This document shows, piece by piece, positions 7,195 through 17,054 of a stretch of 50,368 bases of DNA. Below the pieces are notes generated by a model. That model did no database searches. It was given only the letters and a program-made list of their open reading frames with translations, and was not told the origin of the DNA. Numbering within the stretch: position 1 is the stretch's first letter; every line of letters begins with the position of its first letter. Both the position numbers and the translations under genes were made by a program. The DNA is from Gammaproteobacteria bacterium (lineage in GTDB: Bacteria; Pseudomonadota; Gammaproteobacteria; Competibacterales; Competibacteraceae), in the NCBI GenBank assembly GCA_020846135.1, contig JADLEK010000055.1, positions 1-50,368 on the forward strand, written 5' to 3'.

Positions 7195-9909
7195 ATGACT
7201 GCGCCCAAGCCGCTGATTCTGATCGATGGCTCCTCCTGGCTGCACCGGGCATTTAATGCGCTGCCGCCGCTGGCCACCTCGACCGGCGAACCGACCGGAG
7301 CGCTGTATGGGGTGCTGAACATGCTGCGTCGCTTGCTCGCGGATTATCAGCCGGAGGCGCTGGCGGTCATTTTCGACGCGCCCGGCAAGACCTTTCGGCA
7401 CCAATTATTTAGCGATTACAAGGCCCACCGCCCGCCACTGGACCCGGAACTGATTCAGCAGATTGCCCCGCTCCATGCCTTCATCCGCGCGCTGGGTCTG
7501 CCGTTGCTGCAAATCTCCGAGGTGGAAGCCGACGATGTGATCGGTACGCTGACCCGACAGGCGACTGCTCGAGGCTTGCCGGTGCTAATCGTGAGCGGCG
7601 ATAAGGACTTGACCCAACTGGTGGATGATCGGGTGCGGCTGCTCGACACCATGAAGAACACGATCACTGACGCCGCTGGGGTTGAACAGAAATTCGGTGT
7701 ACTGCCGACGCAGATGGTCGATTGGCTGGCGCTGGTCGGGGATAGCGCCGATAACATTCCCGGCGTTCCCGGAGTGGGTCCGGTCACCGCCGCCAAGTGG
7801 CTGCGTCAATATGGTTCTCTGGATCAACTAATCACCCATGCCGCGGCCATTCCCGGCAAGATCGGCGACAAACTCCGCGCCGGATTGACGCAATTGCCCT
7901 TGTCCCAGCAATTGGCGACGCTGGATTGCAACGTGTCGCTGCCGGTCACGCTGGCTGATTTGCAACCCACGCCGCCGGATACCACCGCGTTACGGACGCT
8001 GTATGAACACTATGAGTTTCAATCCTGGTTGCGGGAATTAGTGGCGGCGGATGCGATGGCCATTCAGTCCCCTCTCCCCCCGGGAGAGGGGACTGAATGC
8101 TTAACGCCGAACTACGCCCTGATCCTCGATCAAGCCACGCTGGACGTTTGGCTGGAGCGATTGCAGACGGCAGAGCTGATTGCCTTCGATACTGAAACTA
8201 CCAGCCTCAATTATCTGGATGCTCGAATCGTCGGCGTCTCGTTCGCGGTGACGCCGGGCGAAGCCGCTTATGTCCCGCTGGCCCATGATTATCCGGGCGC
8301 GCCGGATCAATTGAATCGGGAGCAGGTTCTGGAGCAATTGCGCCCACTGCTGGAAGACCCGGCCCGATCTAAAGTTGGTCAGCATCTTAAATACGATTTG
8401 CACGTTCTCGCCAATCATGGCATCACTCTGCGCGGCATTCGCCATGACACCCTGCTGCAATCCTACCTGCTGGATTCGACCGCCCGCCATGATCTGGATT
8501 CACTGGCCGAACGGCATTTAAAGCTGCGCACCATTCATTATGAAGACGTAGCCGGAAAAGGCGTTAAACAGTTGACTTTTAATCAGGTCGCGCTGGAACA
8601 GGCAGGCCCTTATGCGGCTGAAGATGCGGATATAGCGCTGCGTCTGCACCAGTGCTTGTGGCCGCGTCTGGAGCGGGAACCGGAGTTGCGGCGACTCTAT
8701 GAGGATCTGGAAATTCCGCTGATTACAGTGCTGGCGCGGATGGAACGGTTAGGGGTATTGGTCGATGCGCCACTGCTGCGGCGGCAAAGCGGTGAATTAG
8801 CTAAACGCTTGTGGGAACTGGAACAACAAGCCTATGAACTGGCTGGACAAAATTTTAATCTCGGTTCGCCCAAACAGTTGCAAACCATTCTGTTTGAGAA
8901 ACTGGGACTGCCGGTGGGCAAGAAAACGCCGGGGGGGCAACCGTCTACTGCCGAAGAGGTTTTGCAGGAACTAGCGCTGGACTATCCCTTGCCCGGAGTG
9001 ATTCTCGAACACCGGGGTTTAAGCAAACTTAAATCAACCTACACCGACCGACTGCCAGAGCAGATTCAGCGAACGACCGGCCGGGTGCATACCTCCTATC
9101 AGCAGGCGGTCGCCAGCACGGGCCGGCTGTCGTCTTCCGACCCCAATTTGCAGAATATCCCGATTCGCAGTCCGGAAGGACGGCGGATTCGCCAGGCGTT
9201 TGTGCCGGAACCGGGATGGGTGATGCTGGCGGCGGATTATTCGCAAATCGAATTACGAATCATGGCCCATTTATCCGGCGATGAAGGATTATTACAGGCG
9301 TTTGCGTCCGGGACTGACGTACATCGCGTCACGGCGGCAGAAGTGTTTGGCTTGACTCCGGATGAGGTGAGTACCGAGCAGCGGCGCAGCGCTAAGGCGA
9401 TTAACTTCGGGCTGATTTACGGGATGTCAGCTTTTGGCCTGGCTCGGCAACTCGGCATTGAACGTAGCGCGGCCCAGGATTATGTCAACCGTTATTTCAC
9501 CCGCTATCCGGGGGTAAAAGCCTATATGGAGGCTACTCGTCAGCGGGCGGCGGAACAGGGCTATGTGGAAACGGTCTTTGGCCGTCGCCTGTATTTATCT
9601 GACATTCGCGCCCGCAATGCCCAAACCCGGCAAGCAGCGGAACGAACCGCGATTAACGCGCCCATGCAGGGCACTGCCGCCGACATTATTAAACGGGCGA
9701 TGCTGGCCGTAGATCACTGGCTGCAACAATCCGGCCTGCCGGTACGGATGTTGATGCAGGTGCATGATGAACTGGTGTTTGAAGTCGATCCGGCAGTGGT
9801 TTCCGCAGCGAGTGAACAAATTCGGAGGTTAATGAGTGCAGCGGCGGATCTGAAAGTAGCGCTGGAAGTGGATATTGGCGTGGGCAGAAATTGGGATGAA
9901 GCGCATTGA
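7195..9909 (+). CDS. polA: DNA polymerase I
   Basis: This 904-residue protein is near the usual length (E. coli 928). It has the three expected domains. The 5' nuclease (about 1-270) includes FDAPGKTFRHQLFSDYKAHRP and DSADNIPGVPGVGP. The 3'-5' exonuclease (about 310-500) has an intact FDTETTSL motif. The family A polymerase domain carries TGRLSSSDPNLQNIPIR, AADYSQIELRIMAHLSGD, RRSAKAINFGLIYGMS and the catalytic MQVHDELVFEV. The ATG abuts the atpC stop. Oddity: a perfect 18-bp-stem palindrome (8061-8099) lies in frame in the linker between nuclease and exonuclease domains, encoding about 13 residues. Confidence 0.98.
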   Translation: MTAPKPLILIDGSSWLHRAFNALPPLATSTGEPTGALYGVLNMLRRLLADYQPEALAVIFDAPGKTFRHQLFSDYKAHRPPLDPELIQQIAPLHAFIRALGLPLLQISEVEADDVIGTLTRQATARGLPVLIVSGDKDLTQLVDDRVRLLDTMKNTITDAAGVEQKFGVLPTQMVDWLALVGDSADNIPGVPGVGPVTAAKWLRQYGSLDQLITHAAAIPGKIGDKLRAGLTQLPLSQQLATLDCNVSLPVTLADLQPTPPDTTALRTLYEHYEFQSWLRELVAADAMAIQSPLPPGEGTECLTPNYALILDQATLDVWLERLQTAELIAFDTETTSLNYLDARIVGVSFAVTPGEAAYVPLAHDYPGAPDQLNREQVLEQLRPLLEDPARSKVGQHLKYDLHVLANHGITLRGIRHDTLLQSYLLDSTARHDLDSLAERHLKLRTIHYEDVAGKGVKQLTFNQVALEQAGPYAAEDADIALRLHQCLWPRLEREPELRRLYEDLEIPLITVLARMERLGVLVDAPLLRRQSGELAKRLWELEQQAYELAGQNFNLGSPKQLQTILFEKLGLPVGKKTPGGQPSTAEEVLQELALDYPLPGVILEHRGLSKLKSTYTDRLPEQIQRTTGRVHTSYQQAVASTGRLSSSDPNLQNIPIRSPEGRRIRQAFVPEPGWVMLAADYSQIELRIMAHLSGDEGLLQAFASGTDVHRVTAAEVFGLTPDEVSTEQRRSAKAINFGLIYGMSAFGLARQLGIERSAAQDYVNRYFTRYPGVKAYMEATRQRAAEQGYVETVFGRRLYLSDIRARNAQTRQAAERTAINAPMQGTAADIIKRAMLAVDHWLQQSGLPVRMLMQVHDELVFEVDPAVVSAASEQIRRLMSAAADLKVALEVDIGVGRNWDEAH
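8061..8099. repeat. Perfect palindrome (18-bp stem, 3-base loop) inside polA
   Basis: CATTCAGTCCCCTCTCCC at 8061-8078 is exactly repeated in inverted form at 8082-8099 around CCC. The core CCCTCTCCC/GGGAGAGGG recurs as a hairpin at 33424-33446. It looks like a REP-type mobile palindrome that inserted in the interdomain linker of polA and kept the frame. Confidence 0.85.
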
Positions 9910-10055
9910 GAGTGACCGATGCGTTGCCAGACTTCGACCATCAGAACCCGGCGCGGCGGATCGGCGCTTCATCCACAGCCGATTCATCTGCCCAACCCGG
10001 TGGATCGCGGCTAAGATAGCGCCTTCCTGTTGTCCAGCCTTATGGGGGATTGCCC

Positions 10056-10379
10056 GTGACCTTTGTCGTTACCGAGAACTGCATCAAATGCAAATACACC
10101 GACTGCGTGGAAGTCTGCCCGGTGGATTGCTTCCACGAAGGACCGAATTGTCTGGTCATCGATCCCGACGAATGCATTGATTGCACCCTGTGCGAGCCGG
10201 AATGCCCGGCGCAGGCGATTTTCGCCGAGGACGATCTGCCCGCCGACCAGCAGCAATTTCTCGCCCTCAATGCCGATTTAGCCAAGCAATGGCCGGTCAT
10301 TACCGCCAAGAAGGATGCGCCGCCCGATGCCGATGACTGGAACGGCAAGCCTGACAAGTTGCAAGAGCTGCAACGCTGA
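10056..10379 (+). CDS. fdxA: 7Fe-8S ferredoxin FdxA
   Basis: The start at GTG 10056 (GGGGG ribosome site seven bases upstream) gives 107 residues beginning [29 protein letters not shown], near-identical to the Azotobacter ferredoxin I family. Cysteines at the N-terminus support a [3Fe-4S] and a [4Fe-4S] cluster, with the second set in [12 protein letters not shown]. The C-terminal tail is the usual FdxA extension. It is a low-potential electron carrier; its partners are unknown here. It appears to be a single-gene unit. Confidence 0.95.
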   Translation: MTFVVTENCIKCKYTDCVEVCPVDCFHEGPNCLVIDPDECIDCTLCEPECPAQAIFAEDDLPADQQQFLALNADLAKQWPVITAKKDAPPDADDWNGKPDKLQELQR

Positions 10380-10469
10380 CGCTGATTAAGCCGGCGCCGG
10401 TTGAAAAGACCGATCCGCGCCCCCAATTCCGCGCTATTGCCTAATCCGGCTTCTGTGGATGTTCAAACG

Positions 10470-11330
10470 ATGAGCGAATCACCCTACATTATTGAAGTCA
10501 CCCAGCACAATTTCGCCGCCGTGGTGGAAAATTCCCAGCAGGTCCCGGTGCTGGTGGATTTCTGGGCCGACTGGTGTCAACCCTGCAAGACCCTCACCCC
10601 GCTGTTGACCAAGCTAGTCCAGGAATACCGGGGCGGATTTATCCTGGCCAAGGTCAATGCCGATACTGAACGGGCGCTGGCCGGCCATTTTCAGGTCCGC
10701 AGCCTACCGACGGTGATGGTGATCTGGCAGGGTCAAATTGTGGAGCAACTGGTCGGATTGCAGCCGGAATCCGCCTATCGCCAGATCATTGACCAGTTCC
10801 ACGCTGCGCCGGGAGAATCGGTTCAGGAGCAAATCGAGTTGCTCTGGGAGGGCGGTCATCGCCAGGAAGCGGTCGATTTGTTGCGCGAGGCGTTGAATCA
10901 GGAACCGGCCAGCAGCGAATTGAAGATCGCGCTGGCGGATAAGTTGCTGCAACTGGATCAGGGCGATCAGGCGCAGACCCTGTTGCAAAGCCTGCCGGAG
11001 GAGGAGCGCAATCGGCAGCCAGCCAGCGGACTGTTGGCGCGGCTGCAATTTGCGGTTCTGGCGCAAGGCGCTCCCGATCGGGCTGTGCTGGAAACGCAAG
11101 TCCAGAGTCATCCCGTTGATTGCGCTGCCCGTCGGCAACTGGCTGCCCGTCTGGTGCTGGCCGGCGACTACGAAGCGGCGCTGGAGCAGTTCATGACCAT
11201 CCTGCGGCGCGATCCCCAATTCGAGGACGAGGCCGGACGCAAGGGCTTGATCGCCATGTTCGAGATGCTCGGCAATGACCACCCGCTGACCATCACCTAC
11301 CGGCGGCGGCTGTTTTCGCTGCTGCATTAG
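10470..11330 (+). CDS. cnoX: CnoX/YbbN-type thioredoxin-TPR chaperedoxin
   Basis: The start at ATG 10470 gives 286 residues. Residues 1-110 form a thioredoxin domain with active site WADWCQPCK and SLPTVMVIWQGQ. The rest is a helical TPR region (EALNQEPASSELKIALADKLL; LVLAGDYEAALEQFMTILRRDP). CnoX protects proteins from hypochlorous-acid oxidation and hands them to GroEL. E. coli CnoX has lost the redox CXXC, whereas this protein keeps CQPC, so it may also reduce disulfides. The in-frame start at 10401 would add an unconserved leader. Confidence 0.92.
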   Translation: MSESPYIIEVTQHNFAAVVENSQQVPVLVDFWADWCQPCKTLTPLLTKLVQEYRGGFILAKVNADTERALAGHFQVRSLPTVMVIWQGQIVEQLVGLQPESAYRQIIDQFHAAPGESVQEQIELLWEGGHRQEAVDLLREALNQEPASSELKIALADKLLQLDQGDQAQTLLQSLPEEERNRQPASGLLARLQFAVLAQGAPDRAVLETQVQSHPVDCAARRQLAARLVLAGDYEAALEQFMTILRRDPQFEDEAGRKGLIAMFEMLGNDHPLTITYRRRLFSLLH

Positions 11331-11343
11331 CCTTGTCCCCGCC

Positions 11344-12405
11344 ATGCTCGATCCAGAATCCGCTGCCTTGCCGGAACGCAAGAAACCCAGCCTGTTCGAG
11401 GTGCTGAACCGGCCGATTCATTTCCCGTTCGGCAAGGATCGCGCCGCCGCAGCGCTGGAATCCCCAGAATCGCCCTCTGAATCCAAACCCTTCGCCCGCT
11501 TACGCGATCGGCTGCGCCGCACCAGGCATAGTCTGGTTTCGGGACTGGCGGGACTGTTCGCTGGTCGCAAGCCGGACGATGAGGCGCTGGAGGAACTGGA
11601 AAACCGCCTGTTACTGGCCGATGTTGGGGTGGACGTCACCAACCAGGTGATCCAGCGCTTGACCGAGCGGGTCTCGCGCCAGTCGTTGCTCGATGCCTCG
11701 GCGCTGCTTGAGGCCTTGCGCGAGGAGTTGCTGGCGATTCTGGCCCCCTGTCAGCAGCCGTGGCAGCCCTCTGACTCCCGGCCCTACGTCATCCTCACAG
11801 TCGGGGTCAACGGGGCGGGCAAGACCACGACCATCGGTAAACTGGCCCAGCGGCTACAAAACGAGGGACATTCGGTGCTGCTGGCCGCAGGCGACACCTT
11901 CCGCGCCGCCGCTATTGAGCAACTGCAGGTGTGGGGTGAGCGCAACCGGATCGCGGTGATCGCTCAGCGTCATGGCGCGGATTCCGCCTCAGTGATTTAC
12001 GACGCGATTCAGGCCGGTCAGGCGCGGAACATCGATGTCGTGATCGCCGATACCGCTGGCCGGCTGCACACTCAGGCCAACCTGATGGAGGAACTGAAGA
12101 AAATCAAACGGGTGATGGGCAAGGTGGATGTTACTGCCCCGCAGGAGGTGCTGCTGGTATTGGACGCCAGCACCGGGCAGAACGCGCTGAATCAAGCGAT
12201 CCAGTTCCACGAGGCGGTGGGGGTGACCGGCCTGATCCTCACCAAACTCGATGGCACCGCCAAGGGCGGGATCGTGTTCGCCATCGCCCGCCGGTTGGGT
12301 CTGCCGATCCGCTTCATCGGGGTCGGCGAAGGCATTGAGGACTTGCGCGAGTTCGATGCCGCCGAGTTCGTGGCCGCCCTGCTGGAGGGCGAAGAGCACG
12401 ATTGA
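11344..12405 (+). CDS. ftsY: Signal recognition particle receptor FtsY
   Basis: The 353-residue protein has a short N-terminal A region (about 70 residues, shorter than E. coli's). The NG GTPase domain follows: [15 protein letters not shown] (G1), [29 protein letters not shown] (G3), [11 protein letters not shown] (G4) and [20 protein letters not shown] at the C-terminus. FtsY docks ribosome-SRP complexes at the inner membrane for SecYEG insertion. It starts 13 bases after cnoX. In many gammaproteobacteria ftsE and ftsX follow; here rpoH is next. Confidence 0.97.
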   Translation: MLDPESAALPERKKPSLFEVLNRPIHFPFGKDRAAAALESPESPSESKPFARLRDRLRRTRHSLVSGLAGLFAGRKPDDEALEELENRLLLADVGVDVTNQVIQRLTERVSRQSLLDASALLEALREELLAILAPCQQPWQPSDSRPYVILTVGVNGAGKTTTIGKLAQRLQNEGHSVLLAAGDTFRAAAIEQLQVWGERNRIAVIAQRHGADSASVIYDAIQAGQARNIDVVIADTAGRLHTQANLMEELKKIKRVMGKVDVTAPQEVLLVLDASTGQNALNQAIQFHEAVGVTGLILTKLDGTAKGGIVFAIARRLGLPIRFIGVGEGIEDLREFDAAEFVAALLEGEEHD

Positions 12406-12450
12406 TTGAACAGGGTTCAACCGAAAGCTTGGCGGGAACTCAAACCGGGT

Positions 12451-12477
12451 TTGGCACTCTCACTGCCCGAGTGCTAA
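12451..12477 (+). promoter_or_regulatory. CIRCE operator (HrcA site) upstream of rpoH
   Basis: TTGGCACTC (12451-12459), nine bases, then GAGTGCTAA (12469-12477) reproduces the CIRCE consensus TTAGCACTC-N9-GAGTGCTAA with one mismatch. CIRCE is bound by the heat-shock repressor HrcA. It lies 46 bases before the rpoH ATG and covers the predicted sigma-70 promoter, so HrcA binding should repress rpoH. Confidence 0.85.
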
Positions 12478-12480
12478 AAT
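12451..12480 (+). promoter_or_regulatory. Predicted sigma-70 promoter of rpoH
   Basis: A -35 TTGGCA (12451-12456) and a -10 TAAAAT (12475-12480) are separated by 18 bases. Both boxes fall in or touch the CIRCE inverted repeat. A transcript would start near 12487 with a leader of about 35 bases before the rpoH ATG. Confidence 0.6.
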
Positions 12481-12522
12481 GAGGCTATTCCCCGAATGAG
12501 TGAGCAAAAGGAGCGAACGACA

Positions 12523-13395
12523 ATGACCACGACTGCCCTGGTTCCCCGCATTGACCATCTGCCGATTTCGGTCGACAGTCTGGAAAGCTATATTCAGGCC
12601 GTCAGCCGTGCGCCGATGTTGAGCGTTGAAGAAGAGCAGGAACTGGCTCAACGGTTGCAGTCACGCCATGATCTGCAAGCCGCGCAACGGTTGATCATGA
12701 CTCATCTGCGCTTTGTGGTGCATGTCGCCCGAGGCTACATTGGCTATGGCCTGCCGCTGGCGGACCTGATTCAGGAAGGCAATGTCGGTTTGATGAAAGC
12801 CGTGAAGCGGTTCGACCCGGCTCACGGGGTGCGGTTGGTGTCGTTTGCGGTCCACTGGATCCGCGCTGAAATTCACGAATTCATTCTCCGCAACTGGCGG
12901 ATCGTCAAGGTGGCCACCACCAAAGCCCAGCGCAAGCTGTTCTTCAAGCTGCGCAGCTCCAAAAAGCGGCTGGGCTGGCTGAATCATGATGAAGTGAACA
13001 CCGTTGCCCGTGAACTGGGGGTGACCGCCGCCAATGTCATGGAGATGGAATCACGATTGAGTGGCCACGACCTGCCGTTCGACCCCGTCGACAGCGACAG
13101 CGACGACGAGCATGAAGCCTTTACCCCCGCCGCCTATCTGCGCGACGAGCAGGCTAACCCGGCTGAGGCGCTGGAGCAGGACGACTGGGAAGAACAGACC
13201 ACCAGCCGGTTGAGCGCGGCACTGGATCTGCTGGATCCCCGCAGCCGCGACATCGTGCAGCGGCGCTGGCTGGATGACGACAAGCCGACCTTGCATCAAC
13301 TCGCCGCTGAGTATCAGATTTCCGCCGAGCGCATCCGGCAACTGGAAACCAACGCCATGAAAAAGCTGCGGACCGCGTTGCCCGTCCCGGCCTGA
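12523..13395 (+). CDS. rpoH: RNA polymerase heat-shock sigma factor RpoH (sigma-32)
   Basis: ATG 12523 is chosen because AAAAGGAG (12506-12513) stands 9 bases upstream; an in-frame ATG at 12496 lacks this. The 290-residue protein carries the RpoH-specific box QRKLFFKLR, region 2 ([40 protein letters not shown]) and a region 4 helix-turn-helix ([26 protein letters not shown]). It directs transcription of chaperones and proteases. A CIRCE operator precedes it and a strong terminator follows, so it is probably its own transcription unit. Confidence 0.97.
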   Translation: MTTTALVPRIDHLPISVDSLESYIQAVSRAPMLSVEEEQELAQRLQSRHDLQAAQRLIMTHLRFVVHVARGYIGYGLPLADLIQEGNVGLMKAVKRFDPAHGVRLVSFAVHWIRAEIHEFILRNWRIVKVATTKAQRKLFFKLRSSKKRLGWLNHDEVNTVARELGVTAANVMEMESRLSGHDLPFDPVDSDSDDEHEAFTPAAYLRDEQANPAEALEQDDWEEQTTSRLSAALDLLDPRSRDIVQRRWLDDDKPTLHQLAAEYQISAERIRQLETNAMKKLRTALPVPA

Positions 13396-13417
13396 ACGAA
13401 TCAATATCAGTGTCTGG

Positions 13418-13445
13418 AAACCCGCCCACATGGCGGGTTTTTTTT
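13418..13445 (+). terminator. Rho-independent terminator after rpoH
   Basis: AAACCCGCC (13418-13426) pairs with GGCGGGTTT (13432-13440) around a 5-base loop and runs into an uninterrupted T tract to 13445. It lies 22 bases after the rpoH stop. Confidence 0.9.
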
Positions 13446-13467
13446 CGCAACCTGGAATTGACCGCCA

Positions 13468-14496
13468 ATGATCTTGCCTGCTCTCGTCCAGCGCGACGTC
13501 TCCCTCACTCATTTCAATACCTTCGGGCTGCCGGCCCGCGCCGCGCTGTTTGCCGCCATTGAAACGCCGGAGCAACTCGCTGCGCTGATCGATCTGCCCG
13601 AATGGCCGAGCGTGCCGCGTTTCATTCTCGGCGGCGGCAGCAACCTGATTCTCTCCGGCGATTTCCCGGGTCTGATGCTCCAGGTGCGGATTCCGGGCCG
13701 GGCGCTGCTCGCCGAAACCGCTGACGCCTGGTTGGTGCGGGCCGGGGCCGGAGAAAACTGGCATCACTTCGTGCGCTGGACGCTGGATCATGGCTGGCCG
13801 GGGCTGGAGAATCTGGCGCTGATTCCAGGTACGGTGGGTGCTGCGCCGGTGCAGAATATCGGCGCTTATGGCCTGGAAATCGCCGAGCGGTTGCAGTCCG
13901 TGGAGGCGATAGCGTTGACGACCGGTGAGGCAACGATATTCGACCGTACTGCCTGCCGCTTCGGCTACCGGGATAGCATCTTCAAACGCGAGGTCGCCGG
14001 GCTTTATCTGATTACCGCCGTCACGTTTCGCCTGCCAAAACCCTGGCGCCCGCTGGCTGGTTATGCCGACCTCACGCGGGAACTGGCGGCGCAGCAGATC
14101 GCTGACCCGACAGCGCGGGATATTGCCGATGCGGTGATCGCCATTCGCTCCCGCAAGCTGCCTGACCCGGCGCAAATCGGCAATGCCGGCAGTTTCTTCA
14201 AGAATCCGCTGGTGGACGCTGCCACATTCGCCCGACTGGCTGCCCACTATCCTGATCTGCCGCATTACCCGCAGCCGGACGGGACGGTGAAACTGGCCGC
14301 CGGCTGGCTGATCGAACGCTGCGGCTGGAAAGGTCGGAATCTGGGGCCGGCGGGCGTTTATGAACGGCAGGCGCTGGTGCTGGTCAATCGCGGTGGGGCG
14401 CGGGGTGCGGATGTGCTGCGGCTGGCCGAGGCGATTCGAATCTCGGTCCAGGCTGAATTCGGGGTCGAACTGGAACTGGAGCCGGTCGTGCTATAG
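13468..14496 (+). CDS. murB: UDP-N-acetylenolpyruvoylglucosamine reductase (type I)
   Basis: The 342-residue MurB reduces UDP-GlcNAc-enolpyruvate to UDP-MurNAc with FAD and NADPH in peptidoglycan synthesis. Seen are [20 protein letters not shown] (FAD-binding), [30 protein letters not shown] with the type-I tyrosine loop, RSRKLPDP, and [10 protein letters not shown] with the catalytic serine. The length fits E. coli MurB (342). It follows the rpoH terminator and lies 64 bases before lon. Confidence 0.97.
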   Translation: MILPALVQRDVSLTHFNTFGLPARAALFAAIETPEQLAALIDLPEWPSVPRFILGGGSNLILSGDFPGLMLQVRIPGRALLAETADAWLVRAGAGENWHHFVRWTLDHGWPGLENLALIPGTVGAAPVQNIGAYGLEIAERLQSVEAIALTTGEATIFDRTACRFGYRDSIFKREVAGLYLITAVTFRLPKPWRPLAGYADLTRELAAQQIADPTARDIADAVIAIRSRKLPDPAQIGNAGSFFKNPLVDAATFARLAAHYPDLPHYPQPDGTVKLAAGWLIERCGWKGRNLGPAGVYERQALVLVNRGGARGADVLRLAEAIRISVQAEFGVELELEPVVL

Positions 14497-14528
14497 CCCT
14501 TGATAATCGGCCCGATCGCCCGCACTTA
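14497..14528 (+). promoter_or_regulatory. Possible sigma-32 promoter for lon
   Basis: CCCTTGAT (14497-14504), 14 bases, then CCCGCACTTA (14519-14528) resembles the sigma-32 consensus CCCTTGAA-N13-15-CCCCATNTA. lon is a classical RpoH target, which supports the reading, but the -10 match is imperfect. Confidence 0.4.
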
Positions 14529-14560
14529 AGGGTTAAATCCCTTGAGCCGCGTGAACCATC

Positions 14561-17044
14561 ATGACCGACCACGAAGCCGAAGAAGCCTTGGAAGCAGAAG
14601 TCATGGGTGAGGACGACGACGACAACGACGTGGACGAAGAGAACGAAATGTCCGCCAACACCATCGTCGCCGCCGCCGACATTCTGCCCAATACTCTCTA
14701 TCTGTTGCCGCTGTCCGAACGGCCCTTTTTCCCGGCCCAGGCCTTGCCATTGCTGCTCAACGAAGAACCCTGGCTGCCGACCATCGAAGCGGCCTCCTCT
14801 CGTGAGCAACGAGTGATCGGTCTGGCGCTAGTCAAGCCCGACAGCGCGGAAAACGTCAGTCCCGAAGATTTTTACGAAGTCGGCACCGCCGCCCGGATGC
14901 ATCAATTGACGCGCAACGAAGGCCGGCTGCAATTCATCGCTCAGGGTCTCAAGCGCTTCCATATCGAGCAGTGGCTGTCCACGGTTCCGCCCTATCACGT
15001 TCAGGTCACCTATCTGAGCGAAGACGATGAAGCCGGTCCCGATGAACTGCGGGCCTATTCACTGGCGGTGATCAATACCCTGAAGGAACTGATTCCGCTA
15101 AACCCGCTGTATTCCGAAGAACTGAAGTTCTTCCTCAACCGCTTCAACACCCACGATCCGTCGCCGCTGGCTGATTTCGCCGCCAGCCTGACCACCGCCA
15201 GCAAGGGCGAATTGCAGGAAATTCTCGCCACCGCGCCGGTGCTGGAGCGACTGAAAAAGGTCATCGTGCTGCTGAAAAAGGAACTGGAAGTCGTCAAACT
15301 CCAGAGCCACATTCGCAAGCAGGTTGAAGAGAAGATGAGCGAGCATCAGCGCAAATTTTTCCTGCGCGAGCAGCTCAAGGTCATTCAACAGGAACTCGGC
15401 ATCGCCAAGGATGACCGCACTGCGGATGGGGATCGGTTCCGCGAGCGGTTGACCACCCGTCAGGTTCCCGAACCGGCGTTGAAGCGGATCAACGAGGAGC
15501 TGGAAAAACTCGCCATTCTGGAAACCGGCTCCCCGGAATATGCCGTTACCCGCAATTATCTGGATGCGCTGACCGATCTGCCGTGGGGCATCTATTCCAC
15601 CGACAATCTCGATCTGAAACACGCCCGCGAGGTGCTGGATCGGGATCATGACGGACTGGAGGACGTCAAAGACCGGATCATCGAATTTCTGGCGGTGGGG
15701 GCGCTGAAGGGCCAGGTCGGCGGATCGATCATCCTGCTGGTCGGACCGCCCGGGGTGGGTAAAACCTCGATTGGCCGGTCGGTCGCCGCTGCGCTGGACC
15801 GCAAGTTCTACCGGCTCAGCTTGGGCGGGATGCGCGATGAAGCCGAGATCAAGGGCCATCGTCGCACCTACATCGGCGCGTTGCCCGGCAAGTTCATTCA
15901 GGCCATTCGCGAGGCCGGCACCGCCAACCCGGTGATCATGCTGGATGAAGTGGACAAGATTGGCGCGTCCTATCGCGGCGATCCGGCTTCGGCGCTGCTG
16001 GAGGTGCTGGACCCGGAGCAGAACAACGAATTTCTCGATCATTATCTGGATGTGCGCTTCGATTTATCCAAGGTGCTGTTTATCTGCACCGCCAATCAAC
16101 TCGACACCATTCCGGGGCCATTGCTGGATCGGATGGAAACCACCCGCCTGTCCGGCTACATCACTGCGGAAAAGCTGCAAATTGCCCGCAATCATCTCTG
16201 GCCGAAGCTGCTGGAGCGCAGCGGTATGGAGCGCGACCGGATTCAACTCGATGAGGCGACCTTGCGCCAGATCATTGAGGGCTACGCCCGCGAGGCCGGG
16301 GTTCGCAATCTGGAGAAGCAACTGGGGCGGATTGTCCGCAAGAGCGCAGTCGAGATCGTCAATGGCCGGGAAGGAGCGATTGTGCTCGAATCGCCGGAAC
16401 TGGATCATTATCTGGGTAAGCCGCCGTTCAAGCCGGAAACGCCGACGATCGGGATTGGGGTAGTGACCGGACTGGCCTGGACAGCGATGGGTGGGGCGAC
16501 GCTGAATATCGAAGCCACCCGGGTCCATACCAAGAATCGCGGCTTCAAGCTGACGGGGCGGCTGGGCGAGGTGATGCAGGAGTCGGCTAATATCGCCTAC
16601 AGTTATGTCAGCGCCCATCTGGATGAATACCAGGCTGATCCGAAGTTTTTCGATGAAGCTTTCGTCCATCTGCATGTCCCGGAAGGCGCAACCCCCAAGG
16701 ACGGCCCCAGCGCCGGGATTACCATGGCGACCGCGCTGTTATCGCTGGCCCGGGGGCAGCAGCCAGAGCGGACATTGGCGATGACCGGTGAATTGACGCT
16801 GACGGGGTTGGTGTTGCCGGTCGGCGGCATTCGGGAAAAGGCCATCGCGGCGCGGCGGGTCGGGATTCATGAATTGATTGTGCCCGAGGGCAATCGCGGC
16901 GATGTCGATGAGTTGCCGGATCACATCAAGGAGGGTCTGACCATTCATTTTGTCGAGCAGTTGCGGCAGGTGGTGGACATGGTGTTTGTCGCTCAACCGT
17001 CGGCATTGGGTTCACGGAAGGCGCGGAAGGCGCGCAAGGCCTGA
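14561..17044 (+). CDS. lon: ATP-dependent Lon protease
   Basis: The 827-residue protein has the LON substrate-binding domain, a coiled-coil region ([20 protein letters not shown]), an AAA+ module ([23 protein letters not shown]) and a proteolytic domain. Its Ser-Lys dyad is S717 in [10 protein letters not shown] and K760 in [11 protein letters not shown]; both are offset by 38 from E. coli S679/K722. The offset reflects an acidic N-terminal extension rich in Asp and Glu; a start at 14603 or 14648 would remove much of it. The C-terminus is short and basic (RKARKARKA). Lon degrades misfolded and regulatory proteins and is a heat-shock gene. Confidence 0.97.
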   Translation: MTDHEAEEALEAEVMGEDDDDNDVDEENEMSANTIVAAADILPNTLYLLPLSERPFFPAQALPLLLNEEPWLPTIEAASSREQRVIGLALVKPDSAENVSPEDFYEVGTAARMHQLTRNEGRLQFIAQGLKRFHIEQWLSTVPPYHVQVTYLSEDDEAGPDELRAYSLAVINTLKELIPLNPLYSEELKFFLNRFNTHDPSPLADFAASLTTASKGELQEILATAPVLERLKKVIVLLKKELEVVKLQSHIRKQVEEKMSEHQRKFFLREQLKVIQQELGIAKDDRTADGDRFRERLTTRQVPEPALKRINEELEKLAILETGSPEYAVTRNYLDALTDLPWGIYSTDNLDLKHAREVLDRDHDGLEDVKDRIIEFLAVGALKGQVGGSIILLVGPPGVGKTSIGRSVAAALDRKFYRLSLGGMRDEAEIKGHRRTYIGALPGKFIQAIREAGTANPVIMLDEVDKIGASYRGDPASALLEVLDPEQNNEFLDHYLDVRFDLSKVLFICTANQLDTIPGPLLDRMETTRLSGYITAEKLQIARNHLWPKLLERSGMERDRIQLDEATLRQIIEGYAREAGVRNLEKQLGRIVRKSAVEIVNGREGAIVLESPELDHYLGKPPFKPETPTIGIGVVTGLAWTAMGGATLNIEATRVHTKNRGFKLTGRLGEVMQESANIAYSYVSAHLDEYQADPKFFDEAFVHLHVPEGATPKDGPSAGITMATALLSLARGQQPERTLAMTGELTLTGLVLPVGGIREKAIAARRVGIHELIVPEGNRGDVDELPDHIKEGLTIHFVEQLRQVVDMVFVAQPSALGSRKARKARKA

Positions 17045-17054
17045 AAAAGCGGGC

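Noticed and set aside
13051..14265. 404-codon minus-strand frame opposite rpoH and murB
   Set aside because: Antisense shadow; both plus-strand proteins are unambiguous and a terminator interrupts the span.
15098..16042. 314-codon minus-strand frame inside lon
   Set aside because: Antisense of a conserved AAA+ protein; no start context or motif.
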